From Marinospirillum celere (GTDB lineage: Bacteria; Pseudomonadota; Gammaproteobacteria; Pseudomonadales; Halomonadaceae), in contig NZ_FOLH01000001.1 of NCBI RefSeq assembly GCF_900112235.1, positions 124,001-188,000 of the forward strand: a stretch of DNA of 64,000 nt, in the 5' to 3' direction. Positions 28,585-38,708 of this stretch are shown here, piece by piece (position 1 is the stretch's first letter; every line of letters begins with the position of its first letter). The translations under genes were made by a program, and so were the position numbers. The notes under the pieces were generated by a model. The model did no database searches. It saw nothing but the letters and a program-made list of their open reading frames with translations, and was not told the origin of the DNA.

Positions 28585-31562
28585 TCCTCTGCTTTTGATT
28601 GAGGTTTGACTGTGCGTGTGCTTATTTCGTCAATCAACTGCTTTGGCGATAAGCGCGATTTTAGCAGTGCGGCTTCAACTGTATTGTACTCTTCTTGAGT
28701 CAAGTCTGAAGCTGACAGGATAACCACTTTTGCATTGGGGTGGCTGTGTCGGATTTCCGGTAACAAATCCCAGCCAGAACCGTCCGGCATGCCTAGGTCA
28801 AGGAGTATAAAATCAAAATCTTCTGTAGCTAGCGCTCTTCTTGCGTCTTTAAGGCTAGCTGCCATTTTAAAATTAACATGTTCACCTACCATACTGCAGA
28901 TCACGTTATGCAGGTCGATATCATCTTCGACATGTAATATGCGCAGGTTTTGATGCTGATGTTCGGATAGGTTCTTTTGTACCAGATTCGTCAGGCGGCC
29001 CTGGTCAATTGGCTTGGTTAGCCAGTCAATGTTGAGTAGATCGCCATTGATTGCAAGCCTACCCTCTTCGATTTTGGCTGAAATGACAATAATAGGTAAG
29101 TGTGCTGTTTTTGGTTCACCTCGCAGCTGTTGAATAATATCTAGCCCACAGATATCTGGTAACGCAATATCCAGAGTAACGAGGTCATAAGACACTGTTT
29201 TTATACTGTTTAAGGCATCCTTACCTGTATAAGCAGTCTCCACTTCATAGCCTGCTTCGTTGAGCATTATGCTTAATAGATTAGCAACATCAGGATCATC
29301 CTCAACTATCAGTAAGCGAGGTTTCTTATTCTCTGTTGCTTGCGTAGTGACAAGAGAGCGATTAGTAGTGGATTGGTGCAAGGGTAATTCAAAGAAGAAG
29401 CGTGAGCCCTTGCCTTCCGTCGATTCAAAATCAATACGACCTCCCATTTTTTCAATCAGTTCGCGGGATATCGAGAGGCCTAAACCGGTTCCCTCTTTTG
29501 CTCGCGTATCTGAAGCATCTGCTTGAGCAAAACGCTGAAATATTTTGTCCCGAAATGAATCTGCAATGCCGGGACCTTTGTCAATAACGCTTACTGTAAC
29601 CTTGTCACTGTCTGATTCGATGTCTAGTGTTACTTCCTCAAAATCAGGTGAGAATTTAATTGCATTGGAAATAAGGTTGGCGAGAACCTGCATCAAACGT
29701 TGGCTATCTACCCGAACCAGTGTTTCTGGAGTATTACCAGCGACTCTAAGCGTTATTCCGCGGTCGCTTCCATAGTTTCGGTGTGATTCTAGGGCCTGCT
29801 CGATTAAGGGCATCAAAAACTGAACTTTCATATCAAAATGCAATTTTCCTGCAGCAATTTTTTCAATATCAAGCAAATCATTAATTAAGTAGGATAATCG
29901 TTGGCTATTACGATAGGCTGTTGTTATTAAATTTTTAGCTTTCTCAGGCAAGTCACCAAAAGTGCCACCTACAATTAAGCCCAAAGCACCAGAGATGGAA
30001 GTTAGAGGAGTGCGCAATTCATGACTAACTGTAGAGATAAACTCACTTTTTAGCTTGTCTATTTGTTTTTGTTCAGTAATATCTTCGGCAATACTCAGGT
30101 AGCCAGTAACCTCATCTGCATCATTTCGCAAGGTGGTTACTACCAAAGATACGGAGATAGGATAACCGCTTTTGTGAAGATACGTCCATTCGCTCTTTTC
30201 TGAACCAAACTGGTCAGCTTTTTCAACAAATACTCTAAAGCCTTCAATAGGGCGCCCTAGCTCCTGACTTAGTCTTTCAGCGCGTTCCTCAATCTCGGCA
30301 TCCAAATGCATTACGGCAGGGGTTTGTTTCCCTACCATTTCGCTTTCTTTGTAACCCAGCATCCTTTCAGCACCCCTATTGAAGGCAGTGATCAAACCCT
30401 CTGTATCAGTTGCGATTATGGATATTTCAGATGCTGAGTCCAGCACATTAGCCAAAAAGCGTTCTGCTTGACGCACTGCAAGATTGGCTGCTTTTTGTTC
30501 ACTTGCTAGACGATTCATAGCCCGGGCCAAAGCAAAGACTTCAGTATTTCCTACTTCCTTGAAGTCATTTTCAATACGTCCCGCATCAGCCATTTCGTCA
30601 ATGCGTTTTGTCATTTCTACCAGTGGCTGAGTCAAACTGCGAGCAACCCAGATACCCAGCGTTGCGATCAAAAGTGTTAAGGTTAGGGCGATAGATAAAA
30701 ACTGAAGAAAAGCTTTGCGAGCTGGTGCTACAACTTCGCTGTAAGGAAGAGCACGTAATACAATCCATTTGGGAGAAGCTAACTGCATGCTGGCAACCAG
30801 GTATTGTTGTTCTTGATAGTTAACTAAGGAGCCAGGTGGTGTAAGCGACAAGGCCGCATCAACTAACGGGTCTTTCCCCTCTTCAGGAAGAGGTTGAGGT
30901 TTATTAAACCGTTCACGCATGGAGACAAATAAACGGTGTTCTGGGTCGATAATTAAAGTGGTAGCACTAGTTTTGGTTTCGACGCCCTTTGCCTCTTCTA
31001 GAAGCGGGGTGTTAGCAAGATCTAGTATGCCTCCTGCATAGGCAAGAATATCGCCATCGACAGATAGCACTGGATGTAAATAAGAGAGGAGTGGTAAGCC
31101 AGTTACACGGCCAAGAATTGGCTCAGAGATTACAGACTCTTTAGTTTCTTTAGCGCGGCGAAAATGTGGGCGATCTGCATAGTTAGTACCTAAGCGGCCT
31201 TCAGCAAATTGGCTTTCAGCAATGGCCGTAGCTTTGGAATCAAATACAATTAAGCCATCAGGAAAGAGGTCTTTGGCAACAGAGGGTTGACGCAAAAGAT
31301 GTTGCATTGCCTCTTTGCTCAACAGCTCTCCATTCGCGTTTAGCAAGCGCGCTGCGAAAGCTTCTAAGCCAAGTACCCGATGTTGTTGTGTTAGCTCAAG
31401 CTCAGTGGACAGCCTATTTATTTCTGCAAGATTACGTTCAGTAACTACCAGCTCGTAGTTAGCTACTTCCAGTTGATAGACGGTTAGCAGCATACCAGCA
31501 ACCAAAGTGCAGCTAGTCACCAGAACGAGAAGCATAATGCGCAAACTCAGTGACAGGTTCAT
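28581..31562 (-). CDS. Membrane hybrid histidine kinase: Cache-HAMP-PAS-HK-REC-REC
   Basis: The 993-residue protein has a membrane helix (about 8-30), a periplasmic Cache-like sensor (about 35-280), a second helix (285-308), HAMP (309-360), PAS (365-495), HisKA with VSHELRTPLTS (His514), HATPase (DKGPGIAD, GTGLGLSIS) and two receivers. Receiver 1 has the atypical LDIALPDICG and receiver 2 LDLGMPDGSG. It is the last gene of a four-gene phosphorelay operon and shares a TGATG stop-start overlap with the preceding kinase. Confidence 0.92.
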   Translation of the reverse strand: MNLSLSLRIMLLVLVTSCTLVAGMLLTVYQLEVANYELVVTERNLAEINRLSTELELTQQHRVLGLEAFAARLLNANGELLSKEAMQHLLRQPSVAKDLFPDGLIVFDSKATAIAESQFAEGRLGTNYADRPHFRRAKETKESVISEPILGRVTGLPLLSYLHPVLSVDGDILAYAGGILDLANTPLLEEAKGVETKTSATTLIIDPEHRLFVSMRERFNKPQPLPEEGKDPLVDAALSLTPPGSLVNYQEQQYLVASMQLASPKWIVLRALPYSEVVAPARKAFLQFLSIALTLTLLIATLGIWVARSLTQPLVEMTKRIDEMADAGRIENDFKEVGNTEVFALARAMNRLASEQKAANLAVRQAERFLANVLDSASEISIIATDTEGLITAFNRGAERMLGYKESEMVGKQTPAVMHLDAEIEERAERLSQELGRPIEGFRVFVEKADQFGSEKSEWTYLHKSGYPISVSLVVTTLRNDADEVTGYLSIAEDITEQKQIDKLKSEFISTVSHELRTPLTSISGALGLIVGGTFGDLPEKAKNLITTAYRNSQRLSYLINDLLDIEKIAAGKLHFDMKVQFLMPLIEQALESHRNYGSDRGITLRVAGNTPETLVRVDSQRLMQVLANLISNAIKFSPDFEEVTLDIESDSDKVTVSVIDKGPGIADSFRDKIFQRFAQADASDTRAKEGTGLGLSISRELIEKMGGRIDFESTEGKGSRFFFELPLHQSTTNRSLVTTQATENKKPRLLIVEDDPDVANLLSIMLNEAGYEVETAYTGKDALNSIKTVSYDLVTLDIALPDICGLDIIQQLRGEPKTAHLPIIVISAKIEEGRLAINGDLLNIDWLTKPIDQGRLTNLVQKNLSEHQHQNLRILHVEDDIDLHNVICSMVGEHVNFKMAASLKDARRALATEDFDFILLDLGMPDGSGWDLLPEIRHSHPNAKVVILSASDLTQEEYNTVEAALLKSRLSPKQLIDEISTRTVKPQSKAED

Positions 31563-34429
31563 CAGGAAGCTTCCCTTGGTAAGAGGATGAAAAACTCACC
31601 ACCACCGTCTTTGGCATCACGATAACCCACTTTGCCGTCAAGTTGCTGACAGATTTCGCGAGTAATAGCTAAGCCCAAGCCGCTACCTGGGAGCTTACGG
31701 GTATCACTACTATCAGCTTGAGAAAAACGCTTAAATAGCTGGTGGCGAAAGAGAGGGTCGACACCAGGGCCTTTATCTCGCACAGCTATTTCAACCTGGG
31801 CTTCTTTTAGTTGAACCTTTAATTCAACAAACTCGGTTTTAGGTGAAAACTTAATCGCATTAGAGAGGAGGTTCGTGAGGGCCTGTATCAAGCGTTGGCC
31901 ATCAACATTGACCTGACAAGTTGGTAAGGGTTTAGAGTATCTAACGCCAACCTGGTGCTGTAAAGCATAGCTATTCATGGAGTCCACAGCTTCGCCAATC
32001 AAAGGTGCAAGTGGCTGACTAGTAAGGTGCATGGGCATTTTACCAGCGACCAGTTTTTCCATATCCAGCAGATCATTAATAAGCGCAGTTAAACGCTGTG
32101 CATTACGATCAGCGGTGCTGAGCAGTGTTTTTGCTTTATCTGGAAGTGAACCTGCTGCCCCACCAATCAATAACAGTAGTGAGCCGCTAATCGAGGTTAA
32201 TGGGGTGCGCAGTTCATGACTGACGGTAGCAATAAACTGATCTTTCATTTTTTCCAGTTTGCGCCGTTCGCTAATATCTTCTATCAGCGACCAGATCACT
32301 TTGCGTCCATCTTTCTCCTGGCTGACCATGCCTTGTAAGCGTACTGGATAGCGGCTGCCATCTTTACGGATATACTCTTTTTCAAAAGGGCCATAACGCC
32401 CTCTAGCTATCATGCTAGCCAAAGCTTTTTCTTCTTCTGGAGCATATTCTTTTGGCGTAACATCCCAATAACTCAGAGATGTAAACTCATCGCGGGTGTA
32501 GCCAGTAGGTGCAAGCAGTGCATCATTTAAGTCAATAAACTTTCCAGTTTCAAAGTCATTGAGTGCGATGCCGATAGGAGAGAATTCGAATAAGCCTCGT
32601 AAACGTGCTTCATTTTGCTCCAGTGCAAGCCTGGACTCTTCTTGTTGATGAATATCCTGAAGGTATCCATGCCAAAGAGTGCTGCCATCAGCTAGTCTTT
32701 CAGGCTTGGCTTGACCAATAATCCAGCGATAGCCTTTATTCGCCTGCCTTACTCGGTAAGTTGCTTGCCAGTATTCGAGTGTATTGGCTGAGTGCTCTAT
32801 GGATTCAGCAACGAATCCCATGTCATCAGGGTGTATGCATTGAAGCGCAGGACTAGCATCCTCAGCAGCCTGCTTTGGAGTTAAGCCATATAATGATTGA
32901 ATTTGAGGTGAACTAAACGGGAAGGTCATATGGCCGTTAAGATATCTGCGAAACTGATAAGTAACTCCAGGGAGTTGAGCCATTAGCTTAGTTAGCCGCT
33001 CATTCACTAGGCTTTGAGTGAGGGTATCAGCCAACCAGTGTGCCAATAGGCGCACAAAGAGTTGCTCGCTTTCAGTAAAAGCTTCTGCGCGGGCTTGACT
33101 AGAAGAAAAGTTCAGAGTGCCGAAAGGTTTTCCTTCAACTTCAATAACTATGCCTGCATAGCTACCCAGAGGATTGGCTTGATAACAGGGATGGCTAAAA
33201 AGTTCGCTATGAAGAGGATCTTCAGTGTTGGCTATATACAGCTCTTTATCTTTAATTCTTTCCTTTGAAACCAGTAATTGGCACCAGGTCTGATCTAGAG
33301 AGAAACGTTGTCCTGCTTCTACTACCGTGCCTGCTTTGGAATTGACCCAGCGAGCTATATAGACTTCACCATCAATCTGGCTGAGAATAGCCATATCTGA
33401 TTGCATGTATTCTCTGGCTACAGACAGGGCATAGTCGATTTTAGTGTCCAGGGATTCTTGCTTGGTAAAAGCGACTTCATTGAGTAAGACCAAAGCATCC
33501 TGGTGTTGGCTCAATTGGCTGGCTGTATTGTGTTCGCGCGTAATATCAACAATAAAGCCCTCAAGTACTTGGGGCAGGCCGGTGTTACTGTTTACACACT
33601 TTCCGTGTTCCTCAACCCACCGCCATACTCCGTCACGATGCTGAATGCGGTACTCCAGGCGCCATTCAAAATTGTCTGTCATCGCTTGAGTGACTGTTTC
33701 ATAAACTCGTGAGGTATCGTCCGGGTGTATTAAGCTGGCATAAGTAATATGTTTGTTATCGATCAAATCCTCGGGAGTGTAACCGGTTATCTCGCTCACC
33801 TTTCCACCAATGTACAACATACTCCAGTGCTCATCTGCCAGGCAGCGAAAGGTGACTCCGGGCAAGTTTTCGATTAGGGATGCCATTTCATCCTGACTAG
33901 CCAATAACTCTGCTTCCAGGCCTGATGCAGCTCTCCGGCGAAACTCATCTGCTTGGACGAGCTCTTCCACCATGGCAGCATAATCGAGCAGTATTGCGGT
34001 TTGATCATCAGAAAAGCTTCTTGGTTTGGTGTCTATTAAGCAGAGGGTGCCAATAGGGTAACCACTAGAGGTGTAGATAGCTGCGCCAGCATAAAAGCGA
34101 ATGTTAGGGGCGCCAGTTACCAGGGGGTTGTCAGCAAAACGAGAATCTTCCAAAGCATTTTCGACGATGAAAGGCTTCCTGGTAAGAATCGTGTGGCCAC
34201 AAAAGGAAATATTTCGTGATGTTTCTTCGGCATCAAGACCTTGACGGGATTTGAACCACTGGCGATCTCGGTCAATTAGAGAAACGAGCACTATAGGTAT
34301 GGAGAAGGCTTGGCGAGCAAGACGTGTAATCCGATCAAACCTCGGTTCAGCTCCAGAATCAAGAAGGCAGCTCTCATTCAGTGCTCTTTGGCGCTCGTGC
34401 TCATTCTTTGGAGTCGGTGGTGTTAGCAT
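31562..34429 (-). CDS. Soluble GAF/PAS histidine kinase
   Basis: The 955-residue protein has no membrane helix. Domains in order are GAF (about 20-165, with ISFCGHTILT and GTLCLID), PAS (185-300), a second GAF (310-470), PAS (480-595), PAS (605-725), HisKA with VSHELRTPLTS (His738) and HATPase (DKGPGVDP, GSGLGLAIT). It has no receiver of its own, so its phosphoryl group must go to a partner; the operon offers a CheY-like protein and receivers on two neighbours. The fourth domain closely resembles the middle PAS of the kinase at 19063-22047. Confidence 0.92.
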   Translation of the reverse strand: MLTPPTPKNEHERQRALNESCLLDSGAEPRFDRITRLARQAFSIPIVLVSLIDRDRQWFKSRQGLDAEETSRNISFCGHTILTRKPFIVENALEDSRFADNPLVTGAPNIRFYAGAAIYTSSGYPIGTLCLIDTKPRSFSDDQTAILLDYAAMVEELVQADEFRRRAASGLEAELLASQDEMASLIENLPGVTFRCLADEHWSMLYIGGKVSEITGYTPEDLIDNKHITYASLIHPDDTSRVYETVTQAMTDNFEWRLEYRIQHRDGVWRWVEEHGKCVNSNTGLPQVLEGFIVDITREHNTASQLSQHQDALVLLNEVAFTKQESLDTKIDYALSVAREYMQSDMAILSQIDGEVYIARWVNSKAGTVVEAGQRFSLDQTWCQLLVSKERIKDKELYIANTEDPLHSELFSHPCYQANPLGSYAGIVIEVEGKPFGTLNFSSSQARAEAFTESEQLFVRLLAHWLADTLTQSLVNERLTKLMAQLPGVTYQFRRYLNGHMTFPFSSPQIQSLYGLTPKQAAEDASPALQCIHPDDMGFVAESIEHSANTLEYWQATYRVRQANKGYRWIIGQAKPERLADGSTLWHGYLQDIHQQEESRLALEQNEARLRGLFEFSPIGIALNDFETGKFIDLNDALLAPTGYTRDEFTSLSYWDVTPKEYAPEEEKALASMIARGRYGPFEKEYIRKDGSRYPVRLQGMVSQEKDGRKVIWSLIEDISERRKLEKMKDQFIATVSHELRTPLTSISGSLLLLIGGAAGSLPDKAKTLLSTADRNAQRLTALINDLLDMEKLVAGKMPMHLTSQPLAPLIGEAVDSMNSYALQHQVGVRYSKPLPTCQVNVDGQRLIQALTNLLSNAIKFSPKTEFVELKVQLKEAQVEIAVRDKGPGVDPLFRHQLFKRFSQADSSDTRKLPGSGLGLAITREICQQLDGKVGYRDAKDGGGEFFILLPREAS

Positions 34430-34479
34430 ACAAGGCTTTCCCGTGTTAGAGCTTTACCGAGTTACGTGGATTGTTGCAT

Positions 34480-36132
34480 TCAGGCACAAGCCAGACAAAC
34501 CCTATTTCGACCACTCTGTTTTGCCTGATAAAGTGCCTTGTCGGCGTGCTCTATCAAGGCATCAGCACTTGCATCAGAAAACTGCTTGTTATCGAGCACC
34601 CCGGCCGAAAGGGTACAGGAGAAGTAGGTATCGCCAGAGGAGAATTTGATTGCCTCAAAAGCTTCACGCAGATTATCAACCATTTTGAAGGCATCGTCAG
34701 CTTCACAATCAACAAGCAAGAGAGTGAACTCTTCTCCGCCATAACGCCCTAGCTTGTCTGTACTTCGAAAATGCTGGCGAAGTAGCGTTCCCACCGCAGA
34801 AATGACTAAGTCTCCAACGGGATGACCGTAGGTGTCATTCACTTGTTTAAAATGATCAATATCAAGCATCACTAAACTGAATGTTTGTGGTTGGCGTTGA
34901 ACGTAGTTCCAGTGGCTCTGTATTGCTTCTTTGATACTTGCGTGTTTCAAAAGTCCTGTCAGGGCATCTTTGCTGCGCGATGCCTCGAGTTGGCGTAATT
35001 TATGCACTTGTGATTTACATAAGCGAGCCAAAAGCTCAGTGTCGATTGGCTGCTCTAAAAAAATACCACCACCCATTAACAGCGCTTGGTTTTTCAAGCT
35101 GCTGTTGGACTCATTCGCAATGTAAATGATAGGTAAATGGGCCCAGCGTTCTACTTGGCTAAGTAGAGCAGTTAATTCCTGACCATTCACCTCGGTGAGC
35201 CAAAGGTCTAGCAAGATCAATTCAGGATTAAATTCATTCAATGACTCAAATAATTGCTGGGGTTCACTGAGTGAATAGACCAGCATGTCCGCTTGTTCAA
35301 GGGCAGTTTGAAGTGTTTGTGAGAGACGGGAATTTGTTTCAAGAATCATAACCCGTCCCGGCTCAGAGCTTTCTACTTGAAATAGTTCTGATATATGTCT
35401 TGTCAAGCTAATCATGTTTAGCGGCTTGACAAAGTAGCCTTTGCCGTCATTGCGTAGAGCCTGCAGTCTGGCATCAAATGTATCCTCTGCTCCAAAAAAA
35501 TACTTAGGACAAGTGAAGTCTTTCAGAAGGGTCTTCCAGGAACCTAAGTGTTCAGGTTTGGCTGATAATGTTTGATTGGCGCGATGGTCGATGAGTAATA
35601 AATCTGGTGCAGGTTTGGAAGGGTTGTTTAACTCTTGAAGGTCAGTAATATGGTGAACTTCAAAACCAAAACTTTTCAGCTGCTGCGCAGTAAACTCAGC
35701 GAGAATGGCGTCTCTCTCGATCAGCCAAATGCAGGTATTGCCATCTGCCTTGCTTGTTGAACTGGACTCAATGCTAGCAGAAGCTTTTTGTTTTTTATCG
35801 GATTCAAGCGAAGCGCGTAGTTGAGCAATCCACTCTCTTGCTGGAAGGGGTTCATCGGGGGCGTTTGCTTGGTTTAATATTTTTGCGGTTGCCTGCTCAA
35901 ATCTTCTAGCCTGCTGGCCCACCTGATTAAACCCAAAAGAGCCTGCGGATCCAGAAATTGAGTGCAGTGTTGAGTGAAGCTCCTCTAGATATTCATCAGA
36001 CTGGGCTTTCTCCAACAGTCGTCCGGCAAGTAACTCCAGATGGTTAAGATTTGATTCAAGTCTAGATAAGTAGGATTCTTTTAATGCTTCTAGTCGATCC
36101 TTGGGGGTGCCGATAGGATTTGAGTTAACCAT
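34480..36132 (-). CDS. HPt-REC-REC-GGDEF diguanylate cyclase
   Basis: In this 550-residue protein an HPt domain (His57 in LHSISGSAGSFGF) precedes a degenerate receiver (about 130-250, LLLIDHRANQT), a better-kept receiver (about 258-380, LILLDLWLTEVNG) and an active GGDEF domain (about 395-548, RYGGEEF with RSTD I-site five residues before). Having phosphotransfer and output in one chain suggests it is the relay's terminal effector. It overlaps the upstream CheY-like gene by 8 bp. Confidence 0.9.
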   Translation of the reverse strand: MVNSNPIGTPKDRLEALKESYLSRLESNLNHLELLAGRLLEKAQSDEYLEELHSTLHSISGSAGSFGFNQVGQQARRFEQATAKILNQANAPDEPLPAREWIAQLRASLESDKKQKASASIESSSTSKADGNTCIWLIERDAILAEFTAQQLKSFGFEVHHITDLQELNNPSKPAPDLLLIDHRANQTLSAKPEHLGSWKTLLKDFTCPKYFFGAEDTFDARLQALRNDGKGYFVKPLNMISLTRHISELFQVESSEPGRVMILETNSRLSQTLQTALEQADMLVYSLSEPQQLFESLNEFNPELILLDLWLTEVNGQELTALLSQVERWAHLPIIYIANESNSSLKNQALLMGGGIFLEQPIDTELLARLCKSQVHKLRQLEASRSKDALTGLLKHASIKEAIQSHWNYVQRQPQTFSLVMLDIDHFKQVNDTYGHPVGDLVISAVGTLLRQHFRSTDKLGRYGGEEFTLLLVDCEADDAFKMVDNLREAFEAIKFSSGDTYFSCTLSAGVLDNKQFSDASADALIEHADKALYQAKQSGRNRVCLACA

Positions 36133-36514
36133 GATGCTTACTCCATATTTCGCGGATTTTGTCAGCTAGAGTCATGGGATCAAAAGGCTTTGAAATGACG
36201 TGATTTACTCCGATCTCACGATAACGCTGAAGGTCTTCAGAGTGAACTTTAGCAGTCATAAAGACAACAACTGTAGCGCTTGAAACTGATCCTTGATTTC
36301 TAAGGGCTTCCAGAGTGGTAGGCCCATCCATGCCCGGCATCATGACATCAAGTAAAATCAACTGGGGTAAAAAGTCATCCACTTCTTCTAGTGCCTTGGC
36401 GCCAGACTCACAGATCTTGAGATTGAAGCCTCCAATATCTTGAAGGGCTATCGAAGAGATTTCCCTGATATCTTGATCATCTTCAACATAAAGTATTTTT
36501 TCAAGAGAAGTCAC
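36125..36514 (-). CDS. Single-domain response regulator (CheY-like)
   Basis: The protein has 129 residues from GTG 36514, which has GGAGG 6 nt upstream; the frame is open to a further GTG at 36580. It is one receiver domain with acidic pair VEDDQD, phosphoacceptor in LLDVMMPGMDG, Thr in FMTAKV and Lys in ISKPFDP, all the conserved positions. There is no output domain. It is the first gene of the operon with the HPt-GGDEF protein and two kinases, and probably shuttles phosphate among them. Confidence 0.9.
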   Translation of the reverse strand: MTSLEKILYVEDDQDIREISSIALQDIGGFNLKICESGAKALEEVDDFLPQLILLDVMMPGMDGPTTLEALRNQGSVSSATVVVFMTAKVHSEDLQRYREIGVNHVISKPFDPMTLADKIREIWSKHHG

Positions 36515-36711
36515 ATCCGGCCTCCAGAGAAGTAAAGGTTTACTGTTGTTGATTGTAATCAAATTTTGCAGAATTGGCACTACTTTAAGATCGGTTTAAA
36601 TTCAGTAGTGGTACGGGCATTATAATTAATAGCTACTGGATAGATCGATGAGTTGGTAGAGACTGGTAGTGTGATGGGGAGGGGGAACAGGGTTGAATGC
36701 CAAGCACAAAA

Positions 36712-36742
36712 AAAACCCACCAAAAGGGGTGGGTTTTTGTTC
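36712..36742 (-). terminator. Terminator downstream of the cold-shock gene
   Basis: A 10-bp stem AAAACCCACC / GGTGGGTTTT (36712-36721 and 36728-36737) with a 6-nt loop is followed on the minus strand by a long T-run. Confidence 0.9.
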
Positions 36743-36760
36743 AAGCTAAATTACAAGTTA

Positions 36761-36964
36761 TTAGATAACTTGAATTTTTGCAGCTTGCTGGCCTTTGGGG
36801 CCGGTAGTCACATCAAAGGAAACCCTTTGATTTTCAGCCAGAGATTTAAAGCCATCAGCAAGAATCTCTGAAAAGTGAGCAAACAGGTCGCTGCCACCAT
36901 TTTCAGGAGTAATGAAGCCGAAGCCTTTAGCATCGTTGAACCACTTAACTGTACCAGTTTCCAT
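36761..36964 (-). CDS. Cold-shock domain protein (CspA family)
   Basis: This 67-residue single cold-shock domain starts [18 protein letters not shown] and carries RNP1 (KGFGFI) and RNP2 (DLFAHF). Such proteins bind single-stranded RNA and melt secondary structure. Whether this one is cold-induced cannot be told. A gap of about 190 bp to the next upstream gene (36965-37155) leaves room for the long 5' leader common in csp mRNAs; no definite promoter was identified there. Confidence 0.95.
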   Translation of the reverse strand: METGTVKWFNDAKGFGFITPENGGSDLFAHFSEILADGFKSLAENQRVSFDVTTGPKGQQAAKIQVI

Positions 36965-37155
36965 ATCGTAATACCTTTGGTTTAAAATTTATCAGAACTT
37001 TTAGAAAATATTTTCCAAGCCCATTGTCGCAAGAATCAAGCAAGGTCTATATAAAGCGCTGAAAAACCGAAGGGTCATCACTACAGAACTGTTCCAAACA
37101 CTGACTTGCTACCTACAAGACCCACAGTGCGCCTTTTAAATACTCCCGTCAAGGT

Positions 37156-38214
37156 TTATTTAAGAATAAAGTTTTTGATCGCATGGTCCAGGTCTTCAGT
37201 TAAAGCTTGCATTTGATGGCTGGACTCAACAGTCATCTGCATTTTTTCACCTGCTTCCGTCGCCAACTGTCCTATTTGAGTGATGTTGCGGTTGATCTCT
37301 TCAGCAACGGCACTTTGTTCTTCTGTTGCGCTGGCAATCTGCACATTCATGCCATTGATATTACTGATTCCTTCAAGGATTTCGGCTAGTGCTTGGCTAG
37401 TGGTTTCAATGCGATTCAGAACTTCAGCCATTTCCTGTTGGCTGGTTTGCATTTCTTTTACGGCATCCTGGCTGCGTGTTTGAAGGCCTGAAATAATCTG
37501 ACTGATCTCTTCAATTGATTGATGGGTATTGGATGCCAGGGTGCGCACTTCATCAGCAACCACCGCAAAACCACGTCCGCTATCACCAGCCCTGGCAGCT
37601 TCTATGGCGGCATTTAAGGCGAGCAGGTTGGTTTGTTCGGCAATTTGTTTGATGACATCTAGCACACTGCCAATTTGTTCTGAATCCTGTTTGAGTTCAC
37701 CGATAGAGAGGCCGGTATGGCTGATTTGCTCAGCCAGTTGCCGGATGGCAGCAATGGTTAGATTGAGGTTTTCTTGCCCTTGTTGGGCTTGCTCTTCGGA
37801 TTGACTGGCATTATCTGCCGCTTCTTGGGCATTTTGTGAAACTTCACGGAAGGAAGCGGTCATCTCATTCACTGCTGAAATCAGTTGATTCAATTCGGCT
37901 TGTTGCCGCTGGGTCAGTTCAGCAGATTTTTCCAGGTTTTTCAGGTTGTCAGGTAGTGCAAGCGTTAACTGTTGGTTGGCTGACTGGGTTTGAAAAAGCG
38001 TCGAGTGCAGCTGTTGAATAAAAGAGCTAATACCCTGACCTGTTCGGCTATGTGCCTGGGTAGTGGAAGTCTGTAAATAAACTTTACCGTCAATCACATC
38101 CATCTGATTAGTTAGCTGCGCAATTTCTTCAGCCTGTTTGCCGTCACGCTGGCCTTTGATGGCCATGATGACGAGTATAAAGGTTTCGAAGACGACGAAG
38201 CCTGCGTGAAGCAT
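37156..38214 (-). pseudogene. Chemoreceptor, signalling half (separated by frameshift from its membrane half)
   Basis: The frame from ATG 38214 starts with [18 protein letters not shown], the last membrane helix of a multi-span sensor. It continues with coiled coil and the chemoreceptor tip [21 protein letters not shown] and [10 protein letters not shown]. Read alone it lacks the rest of the membrane domain, which lies in the -1/+2 frame immediately upstream (38215-38675). It is possibly still translated from its own ATG, but most simply it is half of a frameshifted gene. Confidence 0.75.
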
Positions 38215-38675
38215 CCTATGCCAAGGCCTGTATGGTGCTCAAAAACATAAACGCCGGCATCTGCTTCCTGCAAGAAGTTAAAGCTTAAATGATGGATAGC
38301 GATTAAAGCAGCAGCAGCAACTATGGGTAGCCAATCGCGATAATAAAGAAGGAAAGCAAGTAACACAAAAATTCCAAAGTGCATTTCAATCAAACCATGT
38401 GCTTGATGAATGTGGAGAGCCGCCCACACCATGAAAGCTAAGCCTTGGCTAACACGTGTAATTCTGTTACCTGGCAGCATCCAGGTCAAAACACTGGGAA
38501 CCAGTGCAGCAGGCAAGCCAATAATCAGGGCTTCTGTCCAGGTTCCATACCAACTTGCCAGACTCAAAGCAATCAAGAAAAGCAGCCACTGTACCCAGAC
38601 CATTAAATAATCGCCGGAGCTGTGGAGGCCATGCATGCTGAAGGCTTCGGTATTTTTTAAGCTGGGTTTGAGCAT
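38112..38675 (-). pseudogene. Chemoreceptor, N-terminal membrane half (frameshifted)
   Basis: From ATG 38675 the protein has about five hydrophobic segments with His-rich motifs ([46 protein letters not shown]). The pattern is known from a family of chemoreceptors in which GLGI is followed directly by a segment like [11 protein letters not shown]. Here that segment is found in the neighbouring frame starting at 38214, and this frame runs into unrelated low-complexity residues. One small indel at about 38212-38220 accounts for the split. Confidence 0.75.
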
Positions 38676-38708
38676 GGTTTTAGTACTCTTGTTCGATATA
38701 GAAAGTCA

